NCBI RefSeq assembly: GCF_900090195.1
Contig: NZ_LT607803.1
Location: forward strand, 3,286,001 to 3,350,000
Source: Variovorax sp. HW608
GTDB lineage: Bacteria; Pseudomonadota; Gammaproteobacteria; Burkholderiales; Burkholderiaceae_C
Direction of reading: 5' to 3'
Length of the DNA stretch: 64,000 bases
Position numbers and translations under genes: made by a program. Within the stretch, counting starts at the first letter, position 1. Each line of letters begins with the position of its first letter. The notes under the pieces were generated by a model that saw only the letters and a program-made list of their open reading frames with translations, ran no database searches and had not been told where the DNA came from. Of the stretch, positions 8,901 through 17,139 are shown piece by piece.

Positions 8901-10037
8901 ATGGAACGCGATCAGGCCAGCCAGTTCATCAACGACCTGCTGAAGCTCATGGTGAGCCGCAACGGCAGCGACTTGTTCATCACCGCCGACTTCCCGCCGG
9001 CGATCAAGGTGGACGGCAAGGTCACCAAGGTGTCGCAGCAGGCGCTCGGCGCGCAGCACACGCTGGCGCTCACGCGCTCGATCATGAACGACCGCCAGAC
9101 GGCCGAGTTCGAGCGCACCAAGGAGTGCAACTTCGCGATCTCGCCGACCGGCATCGGACGCTTCCGCGTCAACGCCTTCGTGCAGCAGGGCAAGGTCGGC
9201 ATGGTGCTGCGGACCATCCCCGCCAAGCTGCCGACCATCGACGGCCTCGGCATGCCGCAGGTGCTCAAGGACGTCGCGATGACCAAGCGCGGGCTGTGCA
9301 TCCTGGTCGGCGCCACCGGCTCGGGCAAGTCGACCACGCTGGCCGCGATGATCGACTGGCGCAACGAGAACTCCTACGGCCACATCGTGACGGTCGAGGA
9401 CCCGGTCGAATTCGTGCATCCGCACAAGAACTGCGTGGTGACGCAGCGCGAGGTCGGCATCGACACCGACAGCTGGGAAGCCGCGCTCAAGAACACGCTG
9501 CGCCAGGCGCCCGACGTGATCCTGATGGGCGAAATCCGCGACCGCGAGACCATGGAGCACGCGGTGGCCTTCGCCGAGACCGGTCACCTGTGCATGGCCA
9601 CGCTGCACGCCAACAGCGCCAACCAGGCGCTGGACCGGATCATCAACTTCTTCCCCGAAGAGCGCCGCGCCCAGCTGCTGATGGACCTGTCGCTCAACCT
9701 GCGCTCGCTGATCTCGCAGCGCCTGATCCCGACCGAAGACGGCCACGGCCGCATCGCCGCGGTCGAGGTCCTGCTGAACACGCCACTGATCTCCGACCTG
9801 ATCTTCAAGGGCGAGGTCGGCGAGATCAAGGAGATCATGAAGAAGAGCCGCAACCTCGGCATGCAGACCTTCGACCAGGCGCTGTTCGACCTCTTCGAAG
9901 GCCGCGCGATCTCCTTCGAGGACGCGCTGCGCAACGCCGACTCGGCGAACGACCTGCGGCTGCAGATCAAGCTCAACAGCCAGCGGGCGCGCACCACCGA
10001 TCTCTCGGCCGGCACCGAGCATTTCGCGATTGTTTGA
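8901..10037 (+). CDS. pilU: PilU, PilT-dependent type IV pilus retraction ATPase
   Basis: A 378-residue paralogue of PilT with all ATPase boxes intact: Walker A GATGSGKSTT, the Asp box VTVEDPVEFVH, Walker B LMGEIRDRETMEHA and His box GHLCMATLHANSA. The PilU-type C-terminal tail (LFDLFEGRAISFEDALRNAD) distinguishes it from PilT. PilU assists PilT in high-force retraction and cannot replace it. It lies 30 bp downstream of pilT in the same operon and is followed by a strong hairpin. Confidence 0.95.
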   Translation: MERDQASQFINDLLKLMVSRNGSDLFITADFPPAIKVDGKVTKVSQQALGAQHTLALTRSIMNDRQTAEFERTKECNFAISPTGIGRFRVNAFVQQGKVGMVLRTIPAKLPTIDGLGMPQVLKDVAMTKRGLCILVGATGSGKSTTLAAMIDWRNENSYGHIVTVEDPVEFVHPHKNCVVTQREVGIDTDSWEAALKNTLRQAPDVILMGEIRDRETMEHAVAFAETGHLCMATLHANSANQALDRIINFFPEERRAQLLMDLSLNLRSLISQRLIPTEDGHGRIAAVEVLLNTPLISDLIFKGEVGEIKEIMKKSRNLGMQTFDQALFDLFEGRAISFEDALRNADSANDLRLQIKLNSQRARTTDLSAGTEHFAIV

Positions 10038-10044
10038 GCGTTCG

Positions 10045-10075
10045 TTCCCCAGGCTTGCGCGCTAAGCTTGGGGAA
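10045..10075 (+). terminator. Hairpin after pilU that runs into the next start codon
   Basis: Twelve-base arms TTCCCCAGGCTT (10045-10056) and AAGCTTGGGGAA (10064-10075) match at 11 of 12 positions around a 7-base loop, beginning 8 bases after the pilU stop. There is no T-run. The right arm contains the purine-rich stretch and the A of the next gene's ATG, so it may limit read-through or mask that start. Confidence 0.45.
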
Positions 10076-10995
10076 TGAGCAGCCTTACACCCAAAACCTA
10101 CGACGCCATCCCCCCGCAAAAGGTCGCCTTTCTCGGCCTGGGCGTGATGGGCTATCCGATGGCCGGCCATCTTGCGCTGGCCGGTCACAGCGTGACGGTC
10201 TACAACCGGACCGACGCGAAGTCCAACGCATGGATCGACGAGTTCAGGCCGATTGCCAAGGGCACGCTCGCCCATTCGTCCACGCCGCGCGGCGCCGCAT
10301 CGAATGCGGACATCGTCTTCTGCTGCGTCGGCAACGACGACGACCTGCGCTCGGTCGTGCTCGGCGAGAACGGCGCGTTCGCGGACATGCCCAAGGGCGC
10401 CGTGTTCGTCGACCACACCACTGCATCCGCCAATGTCGCGCGCGAGCTTTCCAGGGCCGCGATCGAACGCGGCCTGCAGTTCATCGATGCGCCGGTGTCC
10501 GGCGGACAGGCCGGCGCGCAGAACGGCGTGCTGACCGTGATGTGCGGCGGCGACTCGGCCAGCTTCGACCGCGTGAAGCCCGTCATCTCGGCGTTCGCGC
10601 GCGCCTGCACGCTGCTCGGTGAAAGCGGCGCCGGCCAGCTCGCGAAGATGGTGAACCAGATCGCGATCGCGGGCCTCGTGCAGGGCCTGTCCGAAGCCAT
10701 CGCCTTCGGCATGCGCGCCGGCCTCGACATGAACGAGGTGCTCGGCGTGATCGGCAAGGGCGCGGCGCAGAGCTGGCAGATGGACAACCGCGGCAAGACG
10801 ATGATCGCGGGCCAGTTCGACTTCGGCTTCGCGGTCGACTGGATGCGCAAGGACCTCGGGCTGGTGCTCGACGAAGCCAAGCGCAACGGCGCGCGCCTGC
10901 CGGTGACCGCGCTGATCGATCAGTTCTATGCCGACGTGCAGCAGTCCGGCGGCAAGCGCTGGGACACGTCGAGCCTGATCACGCGCTTGAAATAG
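10075..10995 (+). CDS. NAD(P)-dependent reductase of the 3-hydroxyisobutyrate dehydrogenase family
   Basis: A 306-residue beta-hydroxyacid dehydrogenase. The Rossmann motif near residue 20 reads FLGLGVMGYPMAGHLA. The substrate motif is DAPVSGGQAGAQNGVLTVM, and the catalytic lysine lies in GAGQLAKMVNQI near residue 185. DFGFAVDWMRKDLGLVLDEA closes the C-terminal helical domain. Relatives reduce tartronate semialdehyde or oxidise 3-hydroxyisobutyrate, and some are glyoxylate/succinic-semialdehyde reductases. Sequence alone does not decide among these. It follows pilU but seems to be a separate unit because of the hairpin between them. Confidence 0.87.
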   Translation: MSSLTPKTYDAIPPQKVAFLGLGVMGYPMAGHLALAGHSVTVYNRTDAKSNAWIDEFRPIAKGTLAHSSTPRGAASNADIVFCCVGNDDDLRSVVLGENGAFADMPKGAVFVDHTTASANVARELSRAAIERGLQFIDAPVSGGQAGAQNGVLTVMCGGDSASFDRVKPVISAFARACTLLGESGAGQLAKMVNQIAIAGLVQGLSEAIAFGMRAGLDMNEVLGVIGKGAAQSWQMDNRGKTMIAGQFDFGFAVDWMRKDLGLVLDEAKRNGARLPVTALIDQFYADVQQSGGKRWDTSSLITRLK

Positions 10996-11100
10996 GCTCC
11001 CCCCCAAGCCGCTTCGCGGCTCCCCCCTCTCTCGCCTTCGGCGGGAGGGGGGCGCACCCGGCGGCCCGGCGAAGCCGGTTCCGCGGGGGCCCTGGGCTGG
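10996..11100. repeat. G+C-rich intergenic hairpin cluster, REP-like
   Basis: Three short stem-loops lie in a row between the convergent reductase and dolP-like genes. They are AGCCGC-ttc-GCGGCT, a long C-run/G-run stem closed by GCC-ttc-GGC, and CCGGC-gaa-GCCGG. The pattern of C-tracts with TTC or GAA loops resembles intergenic repeats that occur in many copies in Variovorax and Acidovorax genomes. The stems would also terminate transcription from both sides. I see no second full copy in this window. Confidence 0.5.
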
Positions 11101-11116
11101 GTTGTCGCGGACGTGA

Positions 11117-11914
11117 TCAGCGGATCGGGGTTGCCACGACGCCGCTGTTGGCCGGCGCCGATGACGGCGACGCGGGCAGCGGCTCCATCGGCGGCAGCGG
11201 CACGCGCGAGCTGGAGGTCGATGCCGGCGTGGTCGAAGACGAAGTGCCCGAAGAAGATGACGACGACCCGCCCATCGACGACAGCGGCTGCTGCGCCTTC
11301 AGGTCCGCGAGTTCCTGGTCGCTGATGATTTCCACGATGCGCACCACCTTCTGAACGCCCGAGGTGTTGCGCGCGACGTCGGTGGCGCGATCGGTCTCGC
11401 GGCGCGTCGCGATGCCCATCAGATAGACCACGCCGCGCTCGGTCACGACCTTGAACGAGTTCGCGAAGATGTCGCTCTGGTCCAGCAGCGAGGCCTTGAC
11501 CTTGCCGGTGATGAAGGTGTCGTTCGAGCGGTCCGGGAAGCTGCTGCCCGGCCCCACCACCACCTCGTTGACCACGGAGCGCACGTTGTCCACGCGGCGG
11601 ATCGTGTCCTCGACCTTGCGCTTGTCGGCCTCCGAGCCCACCGTGCCGGTGAGCAGCACCTGGCGGTTGAAGCTCGTGACCGTCACGTTCATGTTGTCGT
11701 TCGCGATCTCGCGCACGCGCGAGGCGCCGCGCAGTTCGATCGCCTGGTCGTCGAGCTGCGCCGTCGATGTGCGGCGATCGGTCGCCACCATGCCGGCGCC
11801 CGCGACCGCGGCGCCTCCGACCACCAGCGGCGCGCAAGCGGACAGGCCTGCCAGCGATACTGCGCCTGCAGCCAATGCGATCGCGATGCGTTGTGCGGTG
11901 GTGGTCGTCGTCAT
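11117..11914 (-). CDS. dolP: DolP/YraP-like BON-domain outer-membrane lipoprotein
   Basis: A 265-residue lipoprotein with an N-terminal signal and lipobox LSAC (lipidated cysteine near residue 28). Two BON domains follow (about 48-115 and 120-190), with NMNVTVTSFNRQVLLTGTV and VTERGVVYLMGIATRRE as core strands. The tail is Ser/Thr/Pro-rich. E. coli DolP supports outer-membrane integrity and BAM function. The rsmI-yraN-diaA-dolP gene order is shared with E. coli and supports orthology, although the Ser-rich tail of about 70 residues is extra. The start at 11914 has AGGAAGG upstream. Confidence 0.85.
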   Translation of the reverse strand: MTTTTTAQRIAIALAAGAVSLAGLSACAPLVVGGAAVAGAGMVATDRRTSTAQLDDQAIELRGASRVREIANDNMNVTVTSFNRQVLLTGTVGSEADKRKVEDTIRRVDNVRSVVNEVVVGPGSSFPDRSNDTFITGKVKASLLDQSDIFANSFKVVTERGVVYLMGIATRRETDRATDVARNTSGVQKVVRIVEIISDQELADLKAQQPLSSMGGSSSSSSGTSSSTTPASTSSSRVPLPPMEPLPASPSSAPANSGVVATPIR

Positions 11915-12109
11915 GGATCGAAGCCTTCCTGCTTGTATTGAGTGACTGGGTCTTCGATGGTAGCCCAGCGACATGGATCGTCGGTTACGACCTGTCATCC
12001 GACGTCCCTACAATTTGCTGCACGGGTGTTGCCCGCCGCGATCGATGGCGCGGTTGTTGCAAGCACCCGCCGCGTCAATTCGTATGCGATCGAGCGAGAA
12101 GGACCTCAC

Positions 12110-13600
12110 TTGAATCAACATATTGAGCCGAAGACTCGCCTGGCCCGCAGACTGGCCAGCGCAATCCTGCCGCTGGCGGCGCTCATCCTGGCCGGATGCA
12201 ACGCGATGGCGCCGGTCAATCCTAAGATCGAGCACGTCGATCTGAACAGCGGCTATCGCGTCGGCAACAGGCTCAAGCACACCCACAGCGCCAAGAACGA
12301 CCCCGACACGTTGTTCCTGCTGACCTTTTCCGGCGGCGGCACGCGCGCGGCGGCCTTTTCTTACGGCGTGCTCGAAGAACTCCGCCGCACGAACGTGCAG
12401 GTCAACGGCAAAAACGTGAACCTGCTCGCCGAGGTCGATGCCATCGCGGGCGTCTCGGGCGGCAGCTTCACCGCGCTCGCCTATGCGCTGTACGGCGACA
12501 GGCTGTTCACCGAATACGAGCCCCGCTTCCTCAAGCGCGACGTGCAGGGCGCGCTCACGCGGCGCGCGCTGGATCCGCTCAACTGGTTCGCGCTCGGCAG
12601 CGGCTCCTACGGCCGCTCCGAGCTCGCCGCCGACTACTACGACGAGATCCTGTTCAACGGCGCGACCTTCGACGACCTGATGGACAAGCCCACCCCGGTC
12701 ACCGCCGTCACGGGGACCGATCTCTCGACCGGGGCGCGCTTTCCGTTTTCGCAGGACCACTTCGACCTGCTGTGCTCCGACCTCGGCAAGGTGCGCCTCG
12801 CGCGCGCGGCGGCGACCTCGTCCGCGGTGCCGGCGGTGCTCTCGCCGGTCACGTACCACAACTACGGCGGCCATTGCGGCGCGGTAATGCCAGCCTGGGT
12901 GAGCGACGTCACCCGGCCCGAGAACCCTGCGCGCCCGGCCGGGCGTGCGCTTCTGCGCTATCGCGAGATCCAGAGCTTCCAGGACAGCGAGGACCGGCCG
13001 TACCTGCACGTGGTCGACGGCGGCGTTTCCGACAACCTGGGCTTGCGCGGACTGCTCGTGGCACTCGAAGAAGTGGAAGCCAGCCCCGCCTTCCAGGAGC
13101 AGGTGGGCCTCAAGGACTTGCGCCGGATCGTCGTCGTGGTGGTCAACTCGCGCTCGGCGCCCGACACCGACTGGGACCGGCGGCCGCGCGCGCCAGGCAT
13201 CGTGTCGCAGCTCTTCCAGTCATCGAGCGTGCCGATCGATCATTTCTCCTCCGAGTCGGTCGAGCTGCTGAAGGACATCGCGCAGCGCTGGGCCGACAAG
13301 CGCGAGCTCGAAATTGCCGAGCGCCGGCTCGCGGGCATGTCGAGGGCGCAGGCCGAAGCCTCGGTGCCCAAGCTGCGCTTCGACGCCATCGACGTGAGCT
13401 TCGAGTCCATCGCCGACCCCGAGGAGCGGCGCTACTTCATGAACCTGCCGACCAGCTTCGTGCTGCCCGACGAGGCCGTCGACCGCCTGCGCGAACTCGG
13501 CGGACGCCTGCTGCGCGAGACGCCGGCGTTCCGCGAGCTGCAGGGGCGCATCGCCGAAAGCGCGACCCCCTCGCAGCGCAAGCCCGCTTCGCAGCCCTAG
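12110..13600 (+). CDS. Patatin-like phospholipase lipoprotein
   Basis: A 496-residue lipoprotein. The TTG start at 12110 has a GAGAAGGA ribosome site and gives a signal peptide with lipobox LAGC. The catalytic Ser-Asp dyad of patatins is complete: oxyanion loop SGGGTRAAAF, nucleophile elbow GVSGGS and VVDGGVSDN. Long inserts and a C-terminal part rich in charged residues make it longer than soluble patatins. It probably cleaves phospholipids at the cell envelope. It lies between the dolP-like gene and the SIS gene on the opposite strand, so it interrupts an otherwise conserved cluster. Confidence 0.87.
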   Translation: MNQHIEPKTRLARRLASAILPLAALILAGCNAMAPVNPKIEHVDLNSGYRVGNRLKHTHSAKNDPDTLFLLTFSGGGTRAAAFSYGVLEELRRTNVQVNGKNVNLLAEVDAIAGVSGGSFTALAYALYGDRLFTEYEPRFLKRDVQGALTRRALDPLNWFALGSGSYGRSELAADYYDEILFNGATFDDLMDKPTPVTAVTGTDLSTGARFPFSQDHFDLLCSDLGKVRLARAAATSSAVPAVLSPVTYHNYGGHCGAVMPAWVSDVTRPENPARPAGRALLRYREIQSFQDSEDRPYLHVVDGGVSDNLGLRGLLVALEEVEASPAFQEQVGLKDLRRIVVVVVNSRSAPDTDWDRRPRAPGIVSQLFQSSSVPIDHFSSESVELLKDIAQRWADKRELEIAERRLAGMSRAQAEASVPKLRFDAIDVSFESIADPEERRYFMNLPTSFVLPDEAVDRLRELGGRLLRETPAFRELQGRIAESATPSQRKPASQP

Positions 13601-13622
13601 ATGCCGGTGCGCGCGCGACCGC

Positions 13623-14258
13623 TCAGGTCGACAGCAGCGAGGAATCGGTGTCCTGGTCGCCGAGCAGCTGGGCATCGACGCCATCGCACAGGCAATGCAG
13701 CGTGAGCAGGTGGACCTCGTGGATGCGCGCCGCGCGCTCGTGCGGCGCGCAGACCAGCACGTCGGTCTCGCGCAGCGCACGCCCCACCGCGCCGCCGTTG
13801 CCGCCGCCCGTGTTGCCCGCGTTGCCGAGCAGCGCGATCACCGTCATGTCGCGCGCGTGCGCGGCTTCGACGGCCGCGAGCACCGTGGCCGATTGGCCGC
13901 TCGCGCTCAGCGCCAGCAGCACGTCGCCGGCCTGCCCCAGCGCGCGCACCTGCCGCGCGTAGCGGTCGGTGTCGGCCGCATCGGGCGTGTCGGCGGCCGG
14001 ATCGGCGGCATCGCCCTGCAAGGCGAGCGCCGCGAGCTCGGGTCGCTCACGCTCGAAGCGGCCGACGAACTGCGTCGCGAACTGCGCGGCCAGAAAGCCG
14101 GACACGCCGGCGCCGCACGAAAGAATCTTGCCGCCGCTGGTCACGCAGGCGAGCAGGGCCTGCATGGCTTGGGCGATCGGTTTTTCGAGAAGGGGACCGG
14201 CCTGGTATTTCAGGTCGGCGCTGTCGATGAAATGCTGCTGAATCCGTTGCTCAAGCAT
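13623..14258 (-). CDS. SIS-domain protein, DiaA / phosphoheptose-isomerase-like
   Basis: A 211-residue single SIS (sugar isomerase) domain. It has GGKILSCGAGVSGFLAAQFATQFVGRFE near residues 45-70, a central DVLLALSASGQSATVLAAVEAA phosphate-binding loop, and the C-terminal EVHLLTLHCLCDGVD helix. Its place next to yraN and dolP matches E. coli diaA, which binds DnaA and promotes initiation. The sequence also resembles GmhA (sedoheptulose-7-phosphate isomerase), and some GmhA active-site residues are not evident. I favour a DiaA-type role on gene order. Confidence 0.8.
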   Translation of the reverse strand: MLEQRIQQHFIDSADLKYQAGPLLEKPIAQAMQALLACVTSGGKILSCGAGVSGFLAAQFATQFVGRFERERPELAALALQGDAADPAADTPDAADTDRYARQVRALGQAGDVLLALSASGQSATVLAAVEAAHARDMTVIALLGNAGNTGGGNGGAVGRALRETDVLVCAPHERAARIHEVHLLTLHCLCDGVDAQLLGDQDTDSSLLST

Positions 14259-14285
14259 GGGGCCGGATGATAACGACCCGCCGCG

Positions 14286-14666
14286 TCAGCCGGCATCGAA
14301 GGCGCCTTGGATCCACTCGATGCGCTCTTCCACCAGCACCACGTCGAAACGGCATGGCGGCAGCGTGCTCAGCCGGCTCAGGTAGTGCCGCGCCGCGAAG
14401 ACGATGCGCCGCTGCTTCACGCCGGTGATGCTGCCGCCCGCGCCGCCGTGGGCGCCCGATGCGCGCCTGCGCACTTCGACGAAGACCAGCGTGCCGTCAC
14501 GCGGGTCGCGCATGACGAGGTCGATCTCGCCGCCGCCGCGGCCCGGCGTTCGATAATTGCGCACGACCAGTTGCAGGCCCGCCGCCTGCAGATGGTCGAG
14601 CGCTGCATCCTCGGCCGCATCGCCGCGCGCCTTGGTCGTGATCTTCTTGTTATGGAGAAATCCCAT
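14286..14666 (-). CDS. yraN: YraN / UPF0102 family nuclease-fold protein
   Basis: A 126-residue protein with the family core GDAAEDAALDHLQAAGLQLV, GEIDLVMRD and LVFVEVRRR. The E...D...ExR pattern is that of the Holliday-junction-resolvase-like PDDEXK fold. No reaction is established for the family. Its ATG shares one base (14666) with the divergent rsmI start codon, so each gene's promoter must lie inside the other gene or the transcripts are leaderless. Confidence 0.9.
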   Translation of the reverse strand: MGFLHNKKITTKARGDAAEDAALDHLQAAGLQLVVRNYRTPGRGGGEIDLVMRDPRDGTLVFVEVRRRASGAHGGAGGSITGVKQRRIVFAARHYLSRLSTLPPCRFDVVLVEERIEWIQGAFDAG

Positions 14667-15601
14667 TGAACTCCCTCGCTCCCGCTTCGTTCGGCGCCGC
14701 GCTCCAGGCCGCGAGCGACGCTGCGGGCGCGCAGCATTATCCGCAGGGCACGCTGTACGTGGTCGCCACGCCGATCGGCAATCTCGCCGACATCACGCTG
14801 CGTGCGCTGCACGTGCTGCAGATCGTCGACGCCATCGCCTGCGAGGACACGCGCCACACCCAGAGCCTGCTGCGCGCCTACGGCATCGAGAGCCCTTCGG
14901 CGCGCTTGCTCGCGGTGCACCAGCACAACGAGGCCGAGGCGGCGCAGTCCGTCATCGCGCGGCTCGCGAACGGCGAGCGCATCGCCTACGTGAGCGACGC
15001 CGGCACGCCCGGCGTGAGCGACCCCGGGGCGCGCCTCGTCGCCGCCGTGCGCGAGGCGGGTTACCGGGTGCTGCCGCTGCCGGGCGCGAGCAGCGTCACG
15101 ACACTGGTCGGCGCGGCCGGGCTGGTCTCCGAAGGTGAGCACTCCAGCGCCTTCGTCTTTGCCGGGTTCCTTTCGAGCAAGGCCGGCGAGCGCGATGCCG
15201 CGGTGCTCGCACTCGCCAACGAGCCGCACAGCGTGGTGCTGCTCGAAGCGCCGCATCGCATCGAGGCGCTGGCACGCGCGCTCGCGGTGCTCGGTGACCG
15301 CCCTGTGACGGTCGGCCGCGAGCTGACCAAGCAGTTCGAAGAGATCGCCACCGTCGCTGCCGCATCGCTGCCCGAATGGTTTGCGCAAAGCCGCGACCGC
15401 ACGCGCGGCGAGTTCGCGCTGGTGCTGCACCCCAGGCCGGTCGTGACGGGCGAGAACGCCGAAGGCGAGCGCGTGCTGCGCCTGCTGCTGGCGGAGCTGC
15501 CGCTCAAGAGCGCGGTGCGCCTCGCAGCGGAGATCAGCGGTGCGCCGCGCAATGCGCTTTACGACACGGCCCTGCGCCTGCGGGACGAGGCCAACGACTA
15601 G
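14666..15601 (+). CDS. rsmI: RsmI, 16S rRNA C1402 2'-O-ribose methyltransferase
   Basis: A 311-residue SAM-dependent methyltransferase that modifies the ribose of C1402 in the decoding centre. The tetrapyrrole-methylase fold is clear. It has TLYVVATPIGNLADITLRAL near residue 30, CEDTRHTQSLLRAYGI, YVSDAGTPGVSDPGARL and LPGASSVTTLVGAAGL. The TTG start at 14666 has GGAGAA 7 bases before it and gives about 25 residues ahead of the core, similar to E. coli RsmI. No ATG lies between this TTG and the conserved core. Confidence 0.95.
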   Translation: MNSLAPASFGAALQAASDAAGAQHYPQGTLYVVATPIGNLADITLRALHVLQIVDAIACEDTRHTQSLLRAYGIESPSARLLAVHQHNEAEAAQSVIARLANGERIAYVSDAGTPGVSDPGARLVAAVREAGYRVLPLPGASSVTTLVGAAGLVSEGEHSSAFVFAGFLSSKAGERDAAVLALANEPHSVVLLEAPHRIEALARALAVLGDRPVTVGRELTKQFEEIATVAAASLPEWFAQSRDRTRGEFALVLHPRPVVTGENAEGERVLRLLLAELPLKSAVRLAAEISGAPRNALYDTALRLRDEAND

Positions 15602-15619
15602 GCGCTTTCACCCTGGAAC

Positions 15620-16348
15620 TCAGCCGTCGAGCTCCGGATAGGCGCGGAAGATGCCTTCCTCGTTGAACGAGATGCGACGCGGACTCTGCAGGTAGTCGTG
15701 CACCCGCTGGCGCCGGGCCACGTTGGCGTACAGCTTCACGATCGCCGGGGTGTGCGCCAGGGCCCGCGCCGTCGCCTTGGGAAAGGCATAGCGCAGCCCC
15801 GCCACGAGCTGGAACAGCGAGAGATCGGCATAGCTCAGCGAATCGCCGACCAGGTGCACATCGCCGGCCGGATTGCGCTGCAGGATCCGCTCGAACCAGT
15901 GGAAGAACTTCGGAATCCGCTCGTCGCGAAATGCCTTCGCACGTTCCAGCGCCGCGTCGCGCTGGTCCTCGTAGTAGAGACCGGTCGAGATCGGATGGTG
16001 CGTGTCGTGCACCTCCGCCACCGCGTCGGCGACGGTGAGCTGGATCTGGTGCGTCCAGAGCGCGTCGAGCTCGCCCACCCCCGCGAGGCCGAGGCGCGGG
16101 CCGAGGTAGAGGAGGATCGCCGCCGTCTGCCCGACGACCACGTCGCCGTCGACCAGGAAAGGCGGTGCGAACGAGGGGCGCGGATTGTCCGGGTCGCCCA
16201 GCTTGCGCATCAGCGCCGATTCGCCGCCGCCCTTGGCCGGCGGCTCGCGCGCCACGTCGACATACGCAGCGCCCGCCGCTTCGAGCGCAAGACGGACGAA
16301 TTCGCCGCGGCCCTGGATCGTGGGCCAGTAGTGCAGTTGATAGGCCAT
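15620..16348 (-). CDS. Glutathione S-transferase family protein
   Basis: A 242-residue protein with an N-terminal thioredoxin fold (MAYQLHYWPTIQGRGEFVRL, with Tyr and the cis-Pro segment FAPPFLVDGDVVVGQTAAILLYL) and an all-helical C-terminal domain (YADLSLFQLVAGLRYAFP). YWPTIQGRGE resembles Sigma/Mu-type enzymes, in which a tyrosine activates glutathione. The start at 16348 removes an implausible upstream extension. Substrate and role are unknown. It is convergent with rsmI and divergent from the NnrU gene. Confidence 0.85.
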   Translation of the reverse strand: MAYQLHYWPTIQGRGEFVRLALEAAGAAYVDVAREPPAKGGGESALMRKLGDPDNPRPSFAPPFLVDGDVVVGQTAAILLYLGPRLGLAGVGELDALWTHQIQLTVADAVAEVHDTHHPISTGLYYEDQRDAALERAKAFRDERIPKFFHWFERILQRNPAGDVHLVGDSLSYADLSLFQLVAGLRYAFPKATARALAHTPAIVKLYANVARRQRVHDYLQSPRRISFNEEGIFRAYPELDG

Positions 16349-16444
16349 GCGTCGCTCCGAGGTCACATAAGGCACGCAGCATACGGGCACACACCGGCGC
16401 CGCAATCGCCCACAATGCGCCGTCCATTCGTCGGAGCACTTCCA

Positions 16445-17020
16445 ATGACCCTGCTGATCCTCGGCCTCGTCCTGTTCCTCGGCGTGCACTCGCTATCGAT
16501 CGTCGCGCCCGGCTGGCGCGCCGCGCAGATCGAACGGCGCGGCGAGCGCGCCTTCAAGGGCGTCTACGCGCTCGTCTCGATCATCGGCTTCGTGCTCTTG
16601 ATCTACGGTTACGGCCTGGCCCGGCAGGCGCCGGTGCCGATCTATTCACCGCCGGTCGCGCTGCGGCACCTGGCGCTGGTGCTGATGCTGCCGGTGTTCC
16701 CCCTGCTCTTCGCGGCCTACATGCCGGGACGCATCCAGCGCGCCGCCAAGCATCCGATGCTGCTCGCGGTCAAGTTCTGGGCCTTGGCGCACCTGCTCGC
16801 CAACGGCACGCTCGCCGACGTGCTGCTGTTCGGCGGCTTTCTGGTGTGGGCGGTCGCGGACCGCATCTCGCTCACGCACCGCACGGTGCCGCAGAAGGTG
16901 CCCGGCGCGCCGCCGGGCGCGATGAACGACGTGATCGCGCTCGTGGGCGGGCTGGTGGTGTATGTCGTCTTCCTGTTCTGGGCGCATGCGTGGCTGATCG
17001 GGGTTTCGCCGCGCGGATAG
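16445..17020 (+). CDS. NnrU-domain integral membrane protein
   Basis: A 191-residue protein with five or six hydrophobic segments. The NnrU family core is VHSLSIVAPGWR near residue 15, ALVSIIGFVLLIYGYGLAR, HPMLLAVKFWALAHLLANG and LVWAVADRISL. NnrU was named for linkage to nitrite and nitric oxide reduction, but most members, as here, have no denitrification neighbours and no proven function. The family is related to 15-cis-zeta-carotene isomerase, a heme enzyme. The ATG at 16445 starts directly at the first membrane helix. Confidence 0.85.
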   Translation: MTLLILGLVLFLGVHSLSIVAPGWRAAQIERRGERAFKGVYALVSIIGFVLLIYGYGLARQAPVPIYSPPVALRHLALVLMLPVFPLLFAAYMPGRIQRAAKHPMLLAVKFWALAHLLANGTLADVLLFGGFLVWAVADRISLTHRTVPQKVPGAPPGAMNDVIALVGGLVVYVVFLFWAHAWLIGVSPRG

Positions 17021-17139
17021 ATGTAACTCCCGCGAGACGGGATTGGGGGAACCCTATCGCGCGCTTGCATTTTCTTGCCGCATGAACGCAAGATCTCCTC
17101 CCTCGTCGCGGCATCGCAACCCCAACCTGGAGGATGACC

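Noticed and set aside
7812..10022. 736-codon open frame antisense to pilT-pilU
   Set aside because: Its composition mirrors the antisense of the two ATPase genes, and the plus strand has all ATPase motifs in the correct frames.
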